The notes beneath the pieces were generated by a model. It was given only the letters and a program-made list of their open reading frames with translations, searched no databases and was not told the origin of the DNA. Positions 41,821 through 52,080 of a DNA stretch of 56,181 nucleotides are shown here, piece by piece. The translations under genes and the position numbers were made by a program. Origin of the DNA: Chloroflexota bacterium (lineage in GTDB: Bacteria; Chloroflexota; Chloroflexia; Thermomicrobiales; UBA6265); the NCBI GenBank assembly GCA_023423795.1, contig JAFAEX010000127.1:1-56181 (forward strand). The letters run 5' to 3'. How positions within the stretch are numbered: position 1 is the first letter of the stretch; each line of letters begins with the position of its first letter.

Positions 41821-43653
41821 GTGGTTGCCGAACTCGAACGCAGCGAACCCCTCACCCGCGCCGAACTCGCCGTCGAGGACACGTGGGATCTCTCGACCAT
41901 CTTCCCGGACGACGACGCCTGGGAGGCCGCCAGCGAAACGATCGACGGCCTGATCGAGGCCGCTGCCGCCCGTCGCGGCACGCTTGGCGAAAGCGCGCAG
42001 GTGCTGGAGACGGCCATCTCGGACCTGCTGGCGATGCGGCTGGCGGTGGAGCACCTCGCCGTCTACGCCGCCCTGCGCCACCACGAGGACATGGCCGAAC
42101 CGGAGGCGTTGGCACGGTACCAGCGCGCGCAAGCGATCGGCGTCCGCACGGCCGAGGCGCTGGCGTTCTTCGAGCCCGAACTGCTCGAATTGCCCGCCGA
42201 GCGGTTCGAAGCGCTGGTCGCCGACCCGGCGCTCGCCCCGTACCGCCACATGCTCGACGACCTCGGGCGCAACCGGCCGCACGTCCGCTCCTTCGAGGTC
42301 GAGGAAGTGCTGGCCCAGCAGGCGGACGTCGCCCGCGGCCCGTCCGAGGTCTTCGCGGCGCTGGACAACGCCGACCTCGAATACGGCACGGTGCAGGACG
42401 ACGAGGGGCGTGAGGTAACGCTGACCAAGGGGCGCCACCAGGTGCTGCTGCGGTCGAAGGACCGTGCGGTGCGGCAGGCCGCCCACGAGGCGTTCGTCGC
42501 GCCGTACCTCGAACACGACCACACCCTCGCCGCCAACTACGCCGCATCGGTGCGCGGCGACGTCTTCTCGGCGAAGGTCCGCAAGCACGCCACGGCGCGG
42601 GAAGCGGCGCTCTTCGGCAACAACATCCCGGTGGCGGTCTACGACACGCTGGTGGATTCCGTGCGGGACGCCGCACCGGTGGTCGGGCGCTACTACGACC
42701 TGCGGCGGCGCATCCTCGGGCTGGACGAACTGAAGACCTTCGACCTGCAGGTGCCGCTGTCGCCGGAGCCGGAAGCGCGCTACGGCTACCGCGAGGCGGT
42801 CGAGATCGTGCTCTCCGGGCTCGGGCCGCTCGGGCAGCGGTACGCGGACGATTTGCGGACCGGGTTCGCCAGCCGCTGGGTGGACGTCCACGAGACGAAG
42901 GGCAAGCGCTCCGGCGCCTACTCGTGGGGTGCCTACGGCGCGCCGCCCGTGATGCTGATGAACTGGAACGGGACGATCAACGACGTGTTCACCCTCGCCC
43001 ACGAGGCCGGGCACGCGATGCACTCGTTCTACTCGGACGCCGCCCTCCCCTACCACGACGCGGCCTACCCGATCTTCCTCGCCGAGATCGCCTCCACGAT
43101 CAACGAGACGCTACTGAACTGGCACATGGTGGCGGAGACCCCGGAAGACGACGCGCTGGGCCGGTTCGCACTGCTCAACCGCTTCGCCGACACCTACCTT
43201 GGCACGGTGGTGCGGCAGACGATGTTCGCCGAATTCGAGCAGCGCGCCCACGCCATCGCCGAAGCGCGCCAGCCGCTGACGCTGGAAGGCCTGAGCGAGA
43301 TCTACGGCGACCTCTGGGACACCTACAACCCGGGCGTCCCGGCTGACGACGCGATCCGCATCAATTGGGCGCGCATCCCCCACTTCTACCGGGCGTTCTA
43401 CGTCTTCCAGTATGCGACCGGCCTCTCGGCGGCGATCTCGCTGGCGGCAGCCCTGCGCGACGAGGGCGCGCCGGCGCAGGAGCGCGTGCTCGGCCTGCTT
43501 TCGGCGGGCGGCAGCGATTACCCGCTGGAATTGCTGCGCCGGGCCGGGGTGGACCTCGAAACGCCGGGCCCGATCCTCGCCGGCCTCGCGGAGTTCGAGC
43601 GCGTCGTCTCCGCGATGGAAGAGATCGAGGCGAGCGGTGCGCTGCGCGGGTAG
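41821..43653 (+). CDS. pepF: oligoendopeptidase F
   Basis: 610 residues, the standard PepF length. It is an M3-family zinc metallopeptidase that cleaves oligopeptides in the cytoplasm. The helical N-terminal domain (residues 1-200) includes WDLSTIFPDDDAWEA. The catalytic zinc site is FTLAHEAGHAMHSFYS (HExxH with the third ligand downstream in EIASTINETLLNW). The GTG at 41821 follows AAGGAGTCCCCGCCCC. No signal peptide. It is divergent from the cysteine-rich gene and followed by a family A palindrome. Confidence 0.92.
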   Translation: MVAELERSEPLTRAELAVEDTWDLSTIFPDDDAWEAASETIDGLIEAAAARRGTLGESAQVLETAISDLLAMRLAVEHLAVYAALRHHEDMAEPEALARYQRAQAIGVRTAEALAFFEPELLELPAERFEALVADPALAPYRHMLDDLGRNRPHVRSFEVEEVLAQQADVARGPSEVFAALDNADLEYGTVQDDEGREVTLTKGRHQVLLRSKDRAVRQAAHEAFVAPYLEHDHTLAANYAASVRGDVFSAKVRKHATAREAALFGNNIPVAVYDTLVDSVRDAAPVVGRYYDLRRRILGLDELKTFDLQVPLSPEPEARYGYREAVEIVLSGLGPLGQRYADDLRTGFASRWVDVHETKGKRSGAYSWGAYGAPPVMLMNWNGTINDVFTLAHEAGHAMHSFYSDAALPYHDAAYPIFLAEIASTINETLLNWHMVAETPEDDALGRFALLNRFADTYLGTVVRQTMFAEFEQRAHAIAEARQPLTLEGLSEIYGDLWDTYNPGVPADDAIRINWARIPHFYRAFYVFQYATGLSAAISLAAALRDEGAPAQERVLGLLSAGGSDYPLELLRRAGVDLETPGPILAGLAEFERVVSAMEEIEASGALRG

Positions 43654-43712
43654 GGCCATCCTCGCGGGGGTGGCGGCGCCGATTGGCGGCGTCGATCTTC
43701 GTCATTCCGCAC

Positions 43713-43795
43713 CGTCATCCCGAGCCTGTCGAGGGATCTCGTCTTTCTCCCAAACGGAGTGCGCGACGAGATCCCTCGACAGGCTCGGGATGACA
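43713..43795. repeat. ~85-bp palindromic repeat, family A copy 6
   Basis: Arms 43713-43742 and 43766-43795, core CCTGTCG/CGACAGG, matching except at the last base. A partial head (GTCATTCCGC) precedes it at 43701, as in copy 5. It lies between convergent pepF and Uma2 genes. Confidence 0.92.
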
Positions 43796-43832
43796 GGGTG
43801 GCGGACGCGATTTGCGGCGTTGGCCTGAGCCG

Positions 43833-44417
43833 CTACCCTTCGGCGGCGTCGTCCTCGATCGTGTCGAAGTCGGCGAACACGGCCGACGTCGGGAAGTCCA
43901 CGTTGGGAAGGACCTCCGAGACGACCCGCTGATCGCCGGCAAATGTGCGCGACCGCGCTGGACCATCCGCGAAGGTCACGATTTCGACCGTGAGCGCAAC
44001 CGGATCAACGATCCAGTATTCGCGGACGCCGGCGCGGCCGTACAACGCCCGCTTGGTCAGCACGTCGTGGACCCGATTGGACGGAGAGATGACTTCGATG
44101 ACGAGGTCCGGTGGACCTTCGACGCCCCGACCAACTCGACGAACCGTGCTTCCAGGCAGTGTTACCGCCAAATCGGGTTGGACGGGATTGGCACCAACCA
44201 GGAAGAGGTCGAAGACCGCGGGATAGAACCGCCCGCCGATTGCGCTGACGTAGGGCAAGAGCAGGGCCGTCAGGTTGGCTACGGCCGTGACGTGCCACAA
44301 GTTCGGACCGGTCAACGCGAACAGCTCCCCCTCGATGATCTCGTACCGCTTCCCGTCGTCGGGCAGCGCCAGCAGATCCTCGTAGGTCCAGGGTGCGTCG
44401 TGGCGCTGGACTGCCAT
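43833..44417 (-). CDS. Uma2-family protein (intact paralogue)
   Basis: 194 residues, ATG at 44415-44417 with a near-perfect GGAGGTGAACC. The PD-(D/E)XK-like fold is marked by RYEIIEGELFAL, NPVQPDLAVTLPGS, GPPDLVIEVISPSNRVHDVLTKRALYGRAGVREYWIVDP; the Asp, Glu and Lys line up with the expected catalytic set. Biochemical role is unproved. Uma2 genes are often multicopy in Chloroflexota and Cyanobacteria. It starts 45 bp after the end of eno on the same strand and could be transcribed with it. It is the template used to read the broken copy at 35250. Confidence 0.85.
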   Translation of the reverse strand: MAVQRHDAPWTYEDLLALPDDGKRYEIIEGELFALTGPNLWHVTAVANLTALLLPYVSAIGGRFYPAVFDLFLVGANPVQPDLAVTLPGSTVRRVGRGVEGPPDLVIEVISPSNRVHDVLTKRALYGRAGVREYWIVDPVALTVEIVTFADGPARSRTFAGDQRVVSEVLPNVDFPTSAVFADFDTIEDDAAEG

Positions 44418-44461
44418 GGTTCACCTCCGCGCCATGATCCGATCCGAGCGAATCCTGGCCG

Positions 44462-45751
44462 TTACCCGCCGAAGATCGTCCGGCCGGGGTAGACGGCGTC
44501 GTCGCCGAGGGCTTCCTCGATCCGCAGCAACTGGTTGTACTTGGCCACTCGGTCCACCCGCGAAGGTGCGCCGGTCTTGATCTGCCCGGCGTTCGTCGCC
44601 ACCGCGAGGTCGGCGATGAAGGTGTCGTCGGTTTCGCCGGAGCGGTGCGAGATGACCGCGTTGAACCCGGCGCGCTGGGCCATCGAGATCGCCTCGAACG
44701 TTTCGGTCAGGGTGCCGATCTGGTTCAGCTTGACCAGGATCGCGTTGCCGGCCTTTTCCCGGATGCCGCGGGAAAGGCGCTCGGTGTTGGTCACGAAGAG
44801 ATCGTCGCCGACGAGTTGCACGCGGTCGCCCACCTTCGCGGTCAGCGCCCGCCACGAATCCCAGTCGTCCTCCGCGAGGCCGTCCTCGATGCTGGCGATG
44901 GGGTACTTCTCGGTCCAGCCGGCCCAGAAATCGACCATCTCGGCCGGGGTAAGCGTGCGGCCCTCGCCGGCGAGCACGTAGTTGCCATCGGTGAAGAACT
45001 CGGTCGAGGCCGGATCGAGCGCGAAGACGACGTCCTCACCGAGGTTGTACCCTGCCTTCTCGATCGCTTCGGAGATGACGGCCAGCGCCTCCTCGTTGGA
45101 GCCGAGGCTCGGGGCGTAGCCGCCCTCGTCGCCGACGCTGGTGGCGAGGCCCTTCGCGTGCAGCACGTTCTTCAGCGCGTGGAAGATCTCCGTGCCCCAG
45201 CGCAGCCCTTCGCGGTAACTGGGGGCGCCGACCGGCATCACCATGAACTCCTGCATGTCCACGCTGGAACCGTGGGCGTGCTTGCCGCCGTTGAGGATGT
45301 TCATCATCGGGACGGGCAGCACGCGGGCGTTCGCGCCGCCGAGGTAGCGGTAGAGCGGCAGCCCGACCGCGTCCGCCGCCGCCCGCGCCGCCGCCAGAGA
45401 GATCCCGAGCAGCGCGTTGGCCCCGAGGCGGCCCTTGTTCGGGGTACCGTCTACCTCGCGCAACACGCGGTCCAGCGCCGGCTGGTCGAGCGCGTCCAGC
45501 CCGACGATCTCGGCGGCCAGTTCGCCGTTGACGGCGGCGACGGCCTTCCGGACGCCCTTGCCGCCGTAGCGGGCCTTGTCGCCGTCACGCAGTTCGACCG
45601 CCTCGTGGGCGCCGGTGCTGGCGCCGCTGGGCACGGCGGCGACCCCGACCGCCCCGCCCGCCAGCGCGACCTCGACCTCGACCGTCGGGTTGCCCCGCGA
45701 GTCGAGGATTTCGCGTCCCCACGCCGCCTCGATGATGGTGTCCACGCGCAC
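44462..45751 (-). CDS. eno: enolase
   Basis: 429 residues, standard length. It converts 2-phosphoglycerate to phosphoenolpyruvate. Signatures are ILDSRGNPTVEVEV at the N-terminus, the GASTGAHEAVELRDGD loop, LGANALLGISLAAARA, DEGGYAP with metal ligand Asp/Glu region, VQLVGDDLFVTN, ILVKLNQIGTLTET with catalytic Lys, and SHRSGETDDTFIADLAVATNAGQIKTG. The GTG at 45749-45751 is the start; a GCGAGGAC precedes it. A -10-like TATACT stands 53 bp upstream. Housekeeping glycolysis, cytoplasmic; also part of RNA degradosomes in some bacteria. Confidence 0.95.
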   Translation of the reverse strand: MRVDTIIEAAWGREILDSRGNPTVEVEVALAGGAVGVAAVPSGASTGAHEAVELRDGDKARYGGKGVRKAVAAVNGELAAEIVGLDALDQPALDRVLREVDGTPNKGRLGANALLGISLAAARAAADAVGLPLYRYLGGANARVLPVPMMNILNGGKHAHGSSVDMQEFMVMPVGAPSYREGLRWGTEIFHALKNVLHAKGLATSVGDEGGYAPSLGSNEEALAVISEAIEKAGYNLGEDVVFALDPASTEFFTDGNYVLAGEGRTLTPAEMVDFWAGWTEKYPIASIEDGLAEDDWDSWRALTAKVGDRVQLVGDDLFVTNTERLSRGIREKAGNAILVKLNQIGTLTETFEAISMAQRAGFNAVISHRSGETDDTFIADLAVATNAGQIKTGAPSRVDRVAKYNQLLRIEEALGDDAVYPGRTIFGG

Positions 45752-45803
45752 GTCCTCGCTCTCCGGATGGCGTTCGGCGGCCTCCGACGGGCCTCTTCAA
45801 ACG

Positions 45804-45809
45804 AGTATA
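45804..45809 (-). promoter_or_regulatory. candidate -10 box of eno
   Basis: TATACT on the minus strand (AGTATA on the plus strand), 53 bp upstream of the eno start. No convincing -35 box at 17 bp. Confidence 0.4.
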
Positions 45810-45953
45810 GGCGCGGCCGCACCGATGTTCGCGCCGCCGCCCCGGAACGGTGGACGCCGACCGGCAGATCCTCCCACCGGGACCGGAGGCCTCGCTGAGC
45901 CGCGTCCCACCGCGCGCGGCGCACCAGTGCCGCAACCGGCGATGAAGGGACGA

Positions 45954-45982
45954 TTGACGCTTCGCGCTGCCGATCCTATGCT
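45954..45982 (+). promoter_or_regulatory. sigma-70-type promoter upstream of lacI
   Basis: TTGACG (45954-45959) and TATGCT (45977-45982) are separated by exactly 17 bp. This is the best consensus promoter in the window. It leads into the LacI operator 7 bp downstream and then a 270-bp leader to the LacI-family gene. Confidence 0.7.
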
Positions 45983-45988
45983 GGATAC

Positions 45989-46002
45989 TGCAATCGTTTG
46001 CA
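45989..46002 (+). promoter_or_regulatory. LacI-family operator (TGCAATCGTTTGCA)
   Basis: The site fits the PurR/LacI consensus TGCAANCGNTTGCA: outer half-sites TGCAA and TTGCA are perfect around the central CG. It sits at the expected transcription start of the promoter at 45954-45982, so bound repressor would block initiation. It implies autoregulation of the LacI-family gene and possibly of the downstream genes. Confidence 0.75.
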
Positions 46003-46271
46003 ACTGCGGCGTGGCGGGTGCCTTGAGGATTGCCACCAGAAACGACGCACCACGAGCTGGCAGGTGGCCGCGCCGCCTTGGTCACGCTCACGCAGGCTCG
46101 CGGCGGGGCGCGTCCCGGCCCGGTGATGCAGCGGGGCACGGATGGCTCCTGCGGGGCGGCCAGCGGGCTATCGTGCGGCGTGCAGGCGGCGGGTCCGCCA
46201 ACGTCGATTCCGGCACGGGCCACGCAGCCCCACGCCGGTCGCCAAGGGCGCGGTGAAGGGGTGATCCGGGC

Positions 46272-47354
46272 ATGAGCGACGGGTCCGCGGTGGGCACGCG
46301 GCGGGGCACGCGCACCGACGAAAAGGTTTCCATGCGGGACGTCGCCGCGCACGCGGGCGTTTCGGTCTCGACCGTCTCCCGCGTGCTGAACGACGGCGCG
46401 TACGTCGATGCCTCGACGCGAGAGCGCGTCCAGGCCGCCATCGGCGAACTCGGTTACCGCCCGAACCTGCTTGCCCGCGGCTTCCGACGCAGCGAAACCC
46501 GCACCATCGGCCTGCTGGTGCCCGACAACACCAACCCCTTCTTCGGCGGGCTGGCTCGGGCGATCGAGCAGGAGGGCTTCGCGGCGGGCTACAGCGTCGT
46601 TCTCTGCAACTCCGACCTGTCCCCCGCCAAGCAACTGGCCTACATCGACGTGCTGCTCGCCAAGCAGGTAGACGGCCTGATCCTCGCCGCGCCCGGCCTC
46701 GTTCCCGACGGCGACGAGCCGACCCTCCTCGACCGCGTCATCGCCGATGGCACCCCCTGCGTCCTCGTCGATCGCTCGTCCGAAGACGCGCCAATCGACC
46801 AGGTGCTGGTAGACCAGCGGCAGGGCGGCTACGACGTGGGCGCCTACCTCACCGGCCTCGGCCACCGCCGGCTCGCCTGCCTGGTCGGGCCCAGCGACCG
46901 CACCGCCAGCGCCGGCCGCATCGCCGGATTCCGGCAGGCGCTGGCCGATGCCGGCATCACCCTCCCGCCCGAGGCGGTGGTCCGCGGCAACGGCCAGTTT
47001 GACGGCGGCGAGGCCGCCATGGAAACCCTGCTCGCCCGCGGCGTGGACTTCACCGCGGTCTTCGCCTTCAACGACCTGACGGCAATCGGCGCGATCGCCG
47101 CCCTCCAGCGCCACGGCCTGCGGGTGCCGGACGACGTTTCCGTCGTCGGCTTCGACGACATCTTCATGGCCACGGCGGTGTTCCCGCCGCTGACGACCGT
47201 CGCCCAACCGATCCCCGAAGTCGGCCGCGAGTCGGTCCGCCTGCTGCTGGCGCGGATCGCGAACCGCGATGCGCCGACGGCCCGGGTCGTGATGCCGACG
47301 AGGTTCGTGGAACGGGAAAGTTGCCGGGCGATCGATCCCGGCGCAGGGTCCTGA
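46272..47354 (+). CDS. LacI-family transcriptional repressor
   Basis: 360 residues. Residues about 18-65 are the LacI helix-turn-helix and hinge (VSMRDVAAHAGVSVSTVSRVLNDGAYVDASTRERVQAAIGELGYRPN, given here only by its parts: DVAAHAGVSVSTVSRVLN). The rest is the periplasmic-binding-protein-like effector domain: TIGLLVPDNTNPFFGGLARAIEQ, VDGLILAAPG, and FAFNDLTAIGAIAALQRHG with VVGFDDIFMA. A sugar or related small molecule is the usual effector. A consensus operator lies 270 bp upstream. The three genes downstream run in the same direction, the first 49 bp away. Confidence 0.9.
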   Translation: MSDGSAVGTRRGTRTDEKVSMRDVAAHAGVSVSTVSRVLNDGAYVDASTRERVQAAIGELGYRPNLLARGFRRSETRTIGLLVPDNTNPFFGGLARAIEQEGFAAGYSVVLCNSDLSPAKQLAYIDVLLAKQVDGLILAAPGLVPDGDEPTLLDRVIADGTPCVLVDRSSEDAPIDQVLVDQRQGGYDVGAYLTGLGHRRLACLVGPSDRTASAGRIAGFRQALADAGITLPPEAVVRGNGQFDGGEAAMETLLARGVDFTAVFAFNDLTAIGAIAALQRHGLRVPDDVSVVGFDDIFMATAVFPPLTTVAQPIPEVGRESVRLLLARIANRDAPTARVVMPTRFVERESCRAIDPGAGS

Positions 47355-47403
47355 CCGCGCGGGCGGCGGGCGCCCGGTGTCCGACGCGTGGGGAGCACGT
47401 AAC

Positions 47404-48585
47404 GTGGAGCAGGATCGGGCCGAATACGGCGAACACGAATCCTCGGCCGCCGGCGCCGGGCGCCGCCGGCGCACGCTTCTCGTCGATACCGACATCCACT
47501 TTTCGGTCGATCCGCAGCGGATTCTGGACTTCCTGCCCGAACCGTGGCGGCGGCGCTACGCCACTGGCAATCGCGGACCGGGTTACCCCGGCTACTGGAA
47601 CCCGAACGGGGTGGACCGGGTGGATGCCGTCACCCCCGAGGGCATCCGCATCGAGAGCACGCCGCAGACGCTGGCGACCCACTTCTTCGACCAATACGGC
47701 ATCGACTTCGGCATCCTCAACAAGGAGTCCAGCCTCGGCATCGGCCTTTCGCCGGAACCGGACTGGGCGGCCGCCGTCGTCTCCGCGCTCAACGACGTGG
47801 TCGCCGCCGACTGGCTGCCGTCCGACCGGCGGTTCCGCGCGTCGATCGCAGTCTCCCCGGCCGACCCGGCCCTTGCGGCAAAGGAAATCCACCGCCTCGC
47901 CGGCCATCCCGGCTTCGTGCAGGTGCTGATGCCCAGCGGCGCGCGCATCCCGTTCGGGCAGCGCTTCTACTACCCGATCTACGAGGCGGCGGCGGCGCAC
48001 GGGCTGCCGGTGGCGATCCACCCCGGCACCGAAGGCGTGGGCGTCTCCGGCGCGCCGGGCGCGGTTGGCTACCCAGGCAGTTACCTCGAATGGCATACCG
48101 GGCTGATCGCGGGCTCCATCGGGCACCTGCTTAGCCTCGTGTCCGAGGGCGTCTTCGTCCGTTTTCCGGGGTTACGGTTCGTCTTCATCGAGGGCGGCAT
48201 CGCCTGGCTGCCGCCGGTGCTGTGGCGCTTCGACAAGAACTGGAAGGCGTTGCGGCAAACGACGCCGTGGCTGGTTCGGCCGCCGAGCGAGTACGTGCGC
48301 GACCACATCCTGCTGACGACCCAGCCGATCGAGGAGCCGCCCCGCACCGAGGACCTGAAGGCGATCCTCGGCATGTTCGATGTCGAGCACATGATCATGT
48401 TCGCGAGCGACTTTCCGCACTGGGACGGCGACACCCCGGACTTCGCGGCGCGGGCGTTCCCGGCGGAGGCGCGTCCCCGCGTCCTCGGCGAAACGGCGCG
48501 GGAGTTGTACCGGCTACCGGCCGGCTCGCCGCCGACCAACGGCCGCATCGCCCCGGCGCGGGACGAGGAGACGACCGATGGCTGA
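47404..48585 (+). CDS. amidohydrolase_2-family metal hydrolase/decarboxylase
   Basis: 393 residues from the GTG at 47404 with GGGGAGCACGTAAC; a GTG at 47377 is also open. It has the TIM-barrel of amidohydrolase-related proteins such as ACMSD and gamma-resorcylate decarboxylase: LVDTDIHFSVDP with metal-site Asp/His, FVQVLMPSGARIPFG, LPVAIHPGTEG with a His ligand, LRFVFIEGGIAWLP, and MFASDFPHWDGDTPDF with the catalytic Asp. The family acts on aromatic acids or related ring compounds. It overlaps the Rieske gene by 8 bp, so the two proteins are probably partners. Substrate unknown. Confidence 0.85.
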   Translation: MEQDRAEYGEHESSAAGAGRRRRTLLVDTDIHFSVDPQRILDFLPEPWRRRYATGNRGPGYPGYWNPNGVDRVDAVTPEGIRIESTPQTLATHFFDQYGIDFGILNKESSLGIGLSPEPDWAAAVVSALNDVVAADWLPSDRRFRASIAVSPADPALAAKEIHRLAGHPGFVQVLMPSGARIPFGQRFYYPIYEAAAAHGLPVAIHPGTEGVGVSGAPGAVGYPGSYLEWHTGLIAGSIGHLLSLVSEGVFVRFPGLRFVFIEGGIAWLPPVLWRFDKNWKALRQTTPWLVRPPSEYVRDHILLTTQPIEEPPRTEDLKAILGMFDVEHMIMFASDFPHWDGDTPDFAARAFPAEARPRVLGETARELYRLPAGSPPTNGRIAPARDEETTDG

Positions 48586-48964
48586 GCGCGATGCCGAACC
48601 ACGCCCGGCCGGGCCGCGACGCTGGCCGGTGGCGAAGGCCAGCGAGATCGGACCGGGTGAGGTCCGGCTGGTCGAAGTCAAGCGCCGTTCGATCGGGCTG
48701 TTCAACGTCAACGGGCAGTTCGTGGCCGCGCTGAACGTCTGCCCGCACGAACTGGCGCCGGTCTGCCGGGGCCGCATCGGCGGCACCACCCTCCCCTCCC
48801 CGCCCGGCGAGTACCGCTGGGGCCGGGAGGGCGAGATCCTGGCCTGCCCGTGGCACGGCTGGGAGTTCGACCTGCTGACCGGCGAAGCGCTGGCCGACCC
48901 GCGCATCCGCCTGCGCCTCTACCCGGTGAGCATCGAGGATGACACGGTCTACGTCACGCTTTGA
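48578..48964 (+). CDS. Rieske [2Fe-2S] ferredoxin-like protein
   Basis: 128 residues. The Rieske cluster ligands are both present: VCPHELAPVC (Cys-x-His) and LACPWHGWEFDLLTGEAL (Cys-x2-His), spaced about 45 residues apart. The insertion between them (RIGGTTLPSPPGEYRWGREGE) is longer than in simple ferredoxins. There is no membrane segment, so it is soluble, as in electron-transfer components of aromatic-ring oxygenases. No oxygenase alpha subunit is in the window. Its ATG lies inside the end of the amidohydrolase gene. Confidence 0.85.
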   Translation: MAERDAEPRPAGPRRWPVAKASEIGPGEVRLVEVKRRSIGLFNVNGQFVAALNVCPHELAPVCRGRIGGTTLPSPPGEYRWGREGEILACPWHGWEFDLLTGEALADPRIRLRLYPVSIEDDTVYVTL

Positions 48965-48994
48965 ACCCTCGCCGGTCGTCTCGGCGTCCCGGCG

Positions 48995-49750
48995 ATGCGC
49001 GCCGCGCGACTCGCCGTGATCCGGGGACCAGCGTTCGGCATCCCGCCCGCGCCGCCGGCCAGCGCGGGCGCGGAACCAATCCGCATCGTCGATCCGTCCG
49101 GCGGCGCGATTGCCTGGATCGCGCCGGGAGCGTATGCCGGGTGCGCCGGTTTCGCCGTTCGTCGTCCGGACGCGCCGGCAGACGGTTGGCTCAACGCCTT
49201 CCCGCCCGGTGATGCGCCTGGCCGTTGGATCATGCCCGTCGTCCTGCTCGATGAGCCATCCGCCGAGCGCGCCGCGGAACTCGATTCCCCGGAGCGGCCG
49301 CTGTGCTGGCGGTTCGCCGAGCGCGACCCCACGAAGGTCGTCCTCGACGCCGACGGCCCGCTCGGCGTGCGCCTGCGCTTCGCCGCGAGCCTCGACGACG
49401 CGAGGCTCACCCTGGCAATCGAGGCGACGAACGAGGGCGCCGATTTCGTGGCGATCGGACTCAGCCTGCGTTTCCGTACGCCGCCCGACGCACAAGCGAA
49501 TGGCCCGGCGGCCGACGGCGTCAGCATCCCTCGAGGCGAGGTCGTTGCCCGGTGGCGCACGCCCGACGGCGCTGTGTTCACGATCGCGGCGGTCGAGGGC
49601 GTGGATTCCGTGCAATTCGATGCCGCACCCAACGCCATTGGTGGCCCCTCACTCACGGCCCTCGGATTCCGGCCTGCGCACGGGCTGGCGAATCTGCCGC
49701 CGGGCGGCCAAGCGCGCGCGGCCGCCTCCATCGGCACGATCGAGCGCTGA
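48995..49750 (+). CDS. hypothetical protein, last gene of the LacI cluster
   Basis: 251 residues, ATG at 48995, weak ribosome site. It is beta-rich, with repeated short acidic/hydrophobic strands (WRFAERDPTKVVLDADGPLGVRLRFAASLDDARLTLAIEATNEG), which resembles galactose-mutarotase-like or carbohydrate-binding folds, but no catalytic residues were identified. No signal peptide is clear. It starts 31 bp after the Rieske stop and likely belongs to the same transcript. Function unassigned. Confidence 0.6.
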   Translation: MRAARLAVIRGPAFGIPPAPPASAGAEPIRIVDPSGGAIAWIAPGAYAGCAGFAVRRPDAPADGWLNAFPPGDAPGRWIMPVVLLDEPSAERAAELDSPERPLCWRFAERDPTKVVLDADGPLGVRLRFAASLDDARLTLAIEATNEGADFVAIGLSLRFRTPPDAQANGPAADGVSIPRGEVVARWRTPDGAVFTIAAVEGVDSVQFDAAPNAIGGPSLTALGFRPAHGLANLPPGGQARAAASIGTIER

Positions 49751-49781
49751 GGCGGTTTGGGAGACTCCGTCACACCCCCAT

Positions 49782-49864
49782 CGTCATCCCGAGCTTGTCG
49801 AGGGATCTCGTCCGTCGCTCGCCTCGGGGTAACGACGAGATTCCTCGACAAGCTCGGGATGACG
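49782..49864. repeat. ~85-bp palindromic repeat, family A copy 7
   Basis: Arms 49782-49811 and 49835-49864, core CTTGTCG/CGACAAG, one mismatch (GATTCC for GATCCC). It lies between the convergent genes ending at 49750 and 49941. Confidence 0.92.
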
Positions 49865-49940
49865 GTGGGAGCGGGCCGGGGCGGAATGACGCAGCGCGGG
49901 ACGGGCGAACGAAACGGAGCGTCCACGCAGGCCGGAGGCG

Positions 49941-51617
<1,677 letters not shown>

Positions 51618-51829
51618 ACAGCGCCCCGCAGCGGTCACGTCCGCCGAGGCGCAGGTTCGCCCCGGCCAGCTATGCCGTGCGGTCGGTCACTCGTGTCAAC
51701 TCCCCGATGGCGCCGGTTGTCAGGCGGCGCGTGCCGTTCGTCGTTGCGCTCGCGGCTGCCGACGATGGCTGCGCGAGGCGGGTCCGAGGATACACCACGG
51801 CGACGGGACAGTGCGATGGCGCGGCGGTT

Positions 51830-52006
51830 CGCCCGGGGTTGATGGCGGTCGCGGAATCGACCCGGCCATCGCCGCCCGCCCGAGGTCGATGGCGGTTGCG
51901 AAAGGACGCCCGGGGTTGAAACCCCGGGCTACGAAAACAAAGTCCCTCCGGGACTGAGAACGAGGTCGGGGCACCGTCCATCGGGCTCAACCCCGGAAGG
52001 GTTGAG
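51830..52006. repeat. composite repeat region: GTTGATGGCGGT motif, double hairpin copy 2 and a third hairpin
   Basis: GGGGTTGATGGCGGT-like motifs at 51836 and about 51886 match the 12.5-kb element. Then GCCCGGGGTT/AACCCCGGGC (51908-51929) and AGTCCC-TCC-GGGACT (51941-51955) match the double hairpin at 23354. A third hairpin CTCAACCC-CGGAA-GGGTTGAG is at 51986-52006. No gene is present in 51618-52050. Confidence 0.75.
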
Positions 52007-52050
52007 ATCGGACGCGCGCCCACCTCCTCGGTTCCGAGCCAGCCGCTTGC

Positions 52051-52056
52051 TATACT
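52051..52056 (+). promoter_or_regulatory. candidate -10 box of the pheST leader
   Basis: TATACT about 25 bp before the base of the T-box Stem I. Matching -35 box not clear at 17 bp. It is the same hexamer as the eno candidate. Confidence 0.5.
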
Positions 52057-52080
52057 CCCCGCAACCGAAGACCGCCAACG

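Noticed and set aside
43365..43793. Open frame whose end reads HPEPVEGSRLSP
   Set aside because: This is translation of the family A palindrome. Such frames are common misannotations in genomes carrying this repeat.
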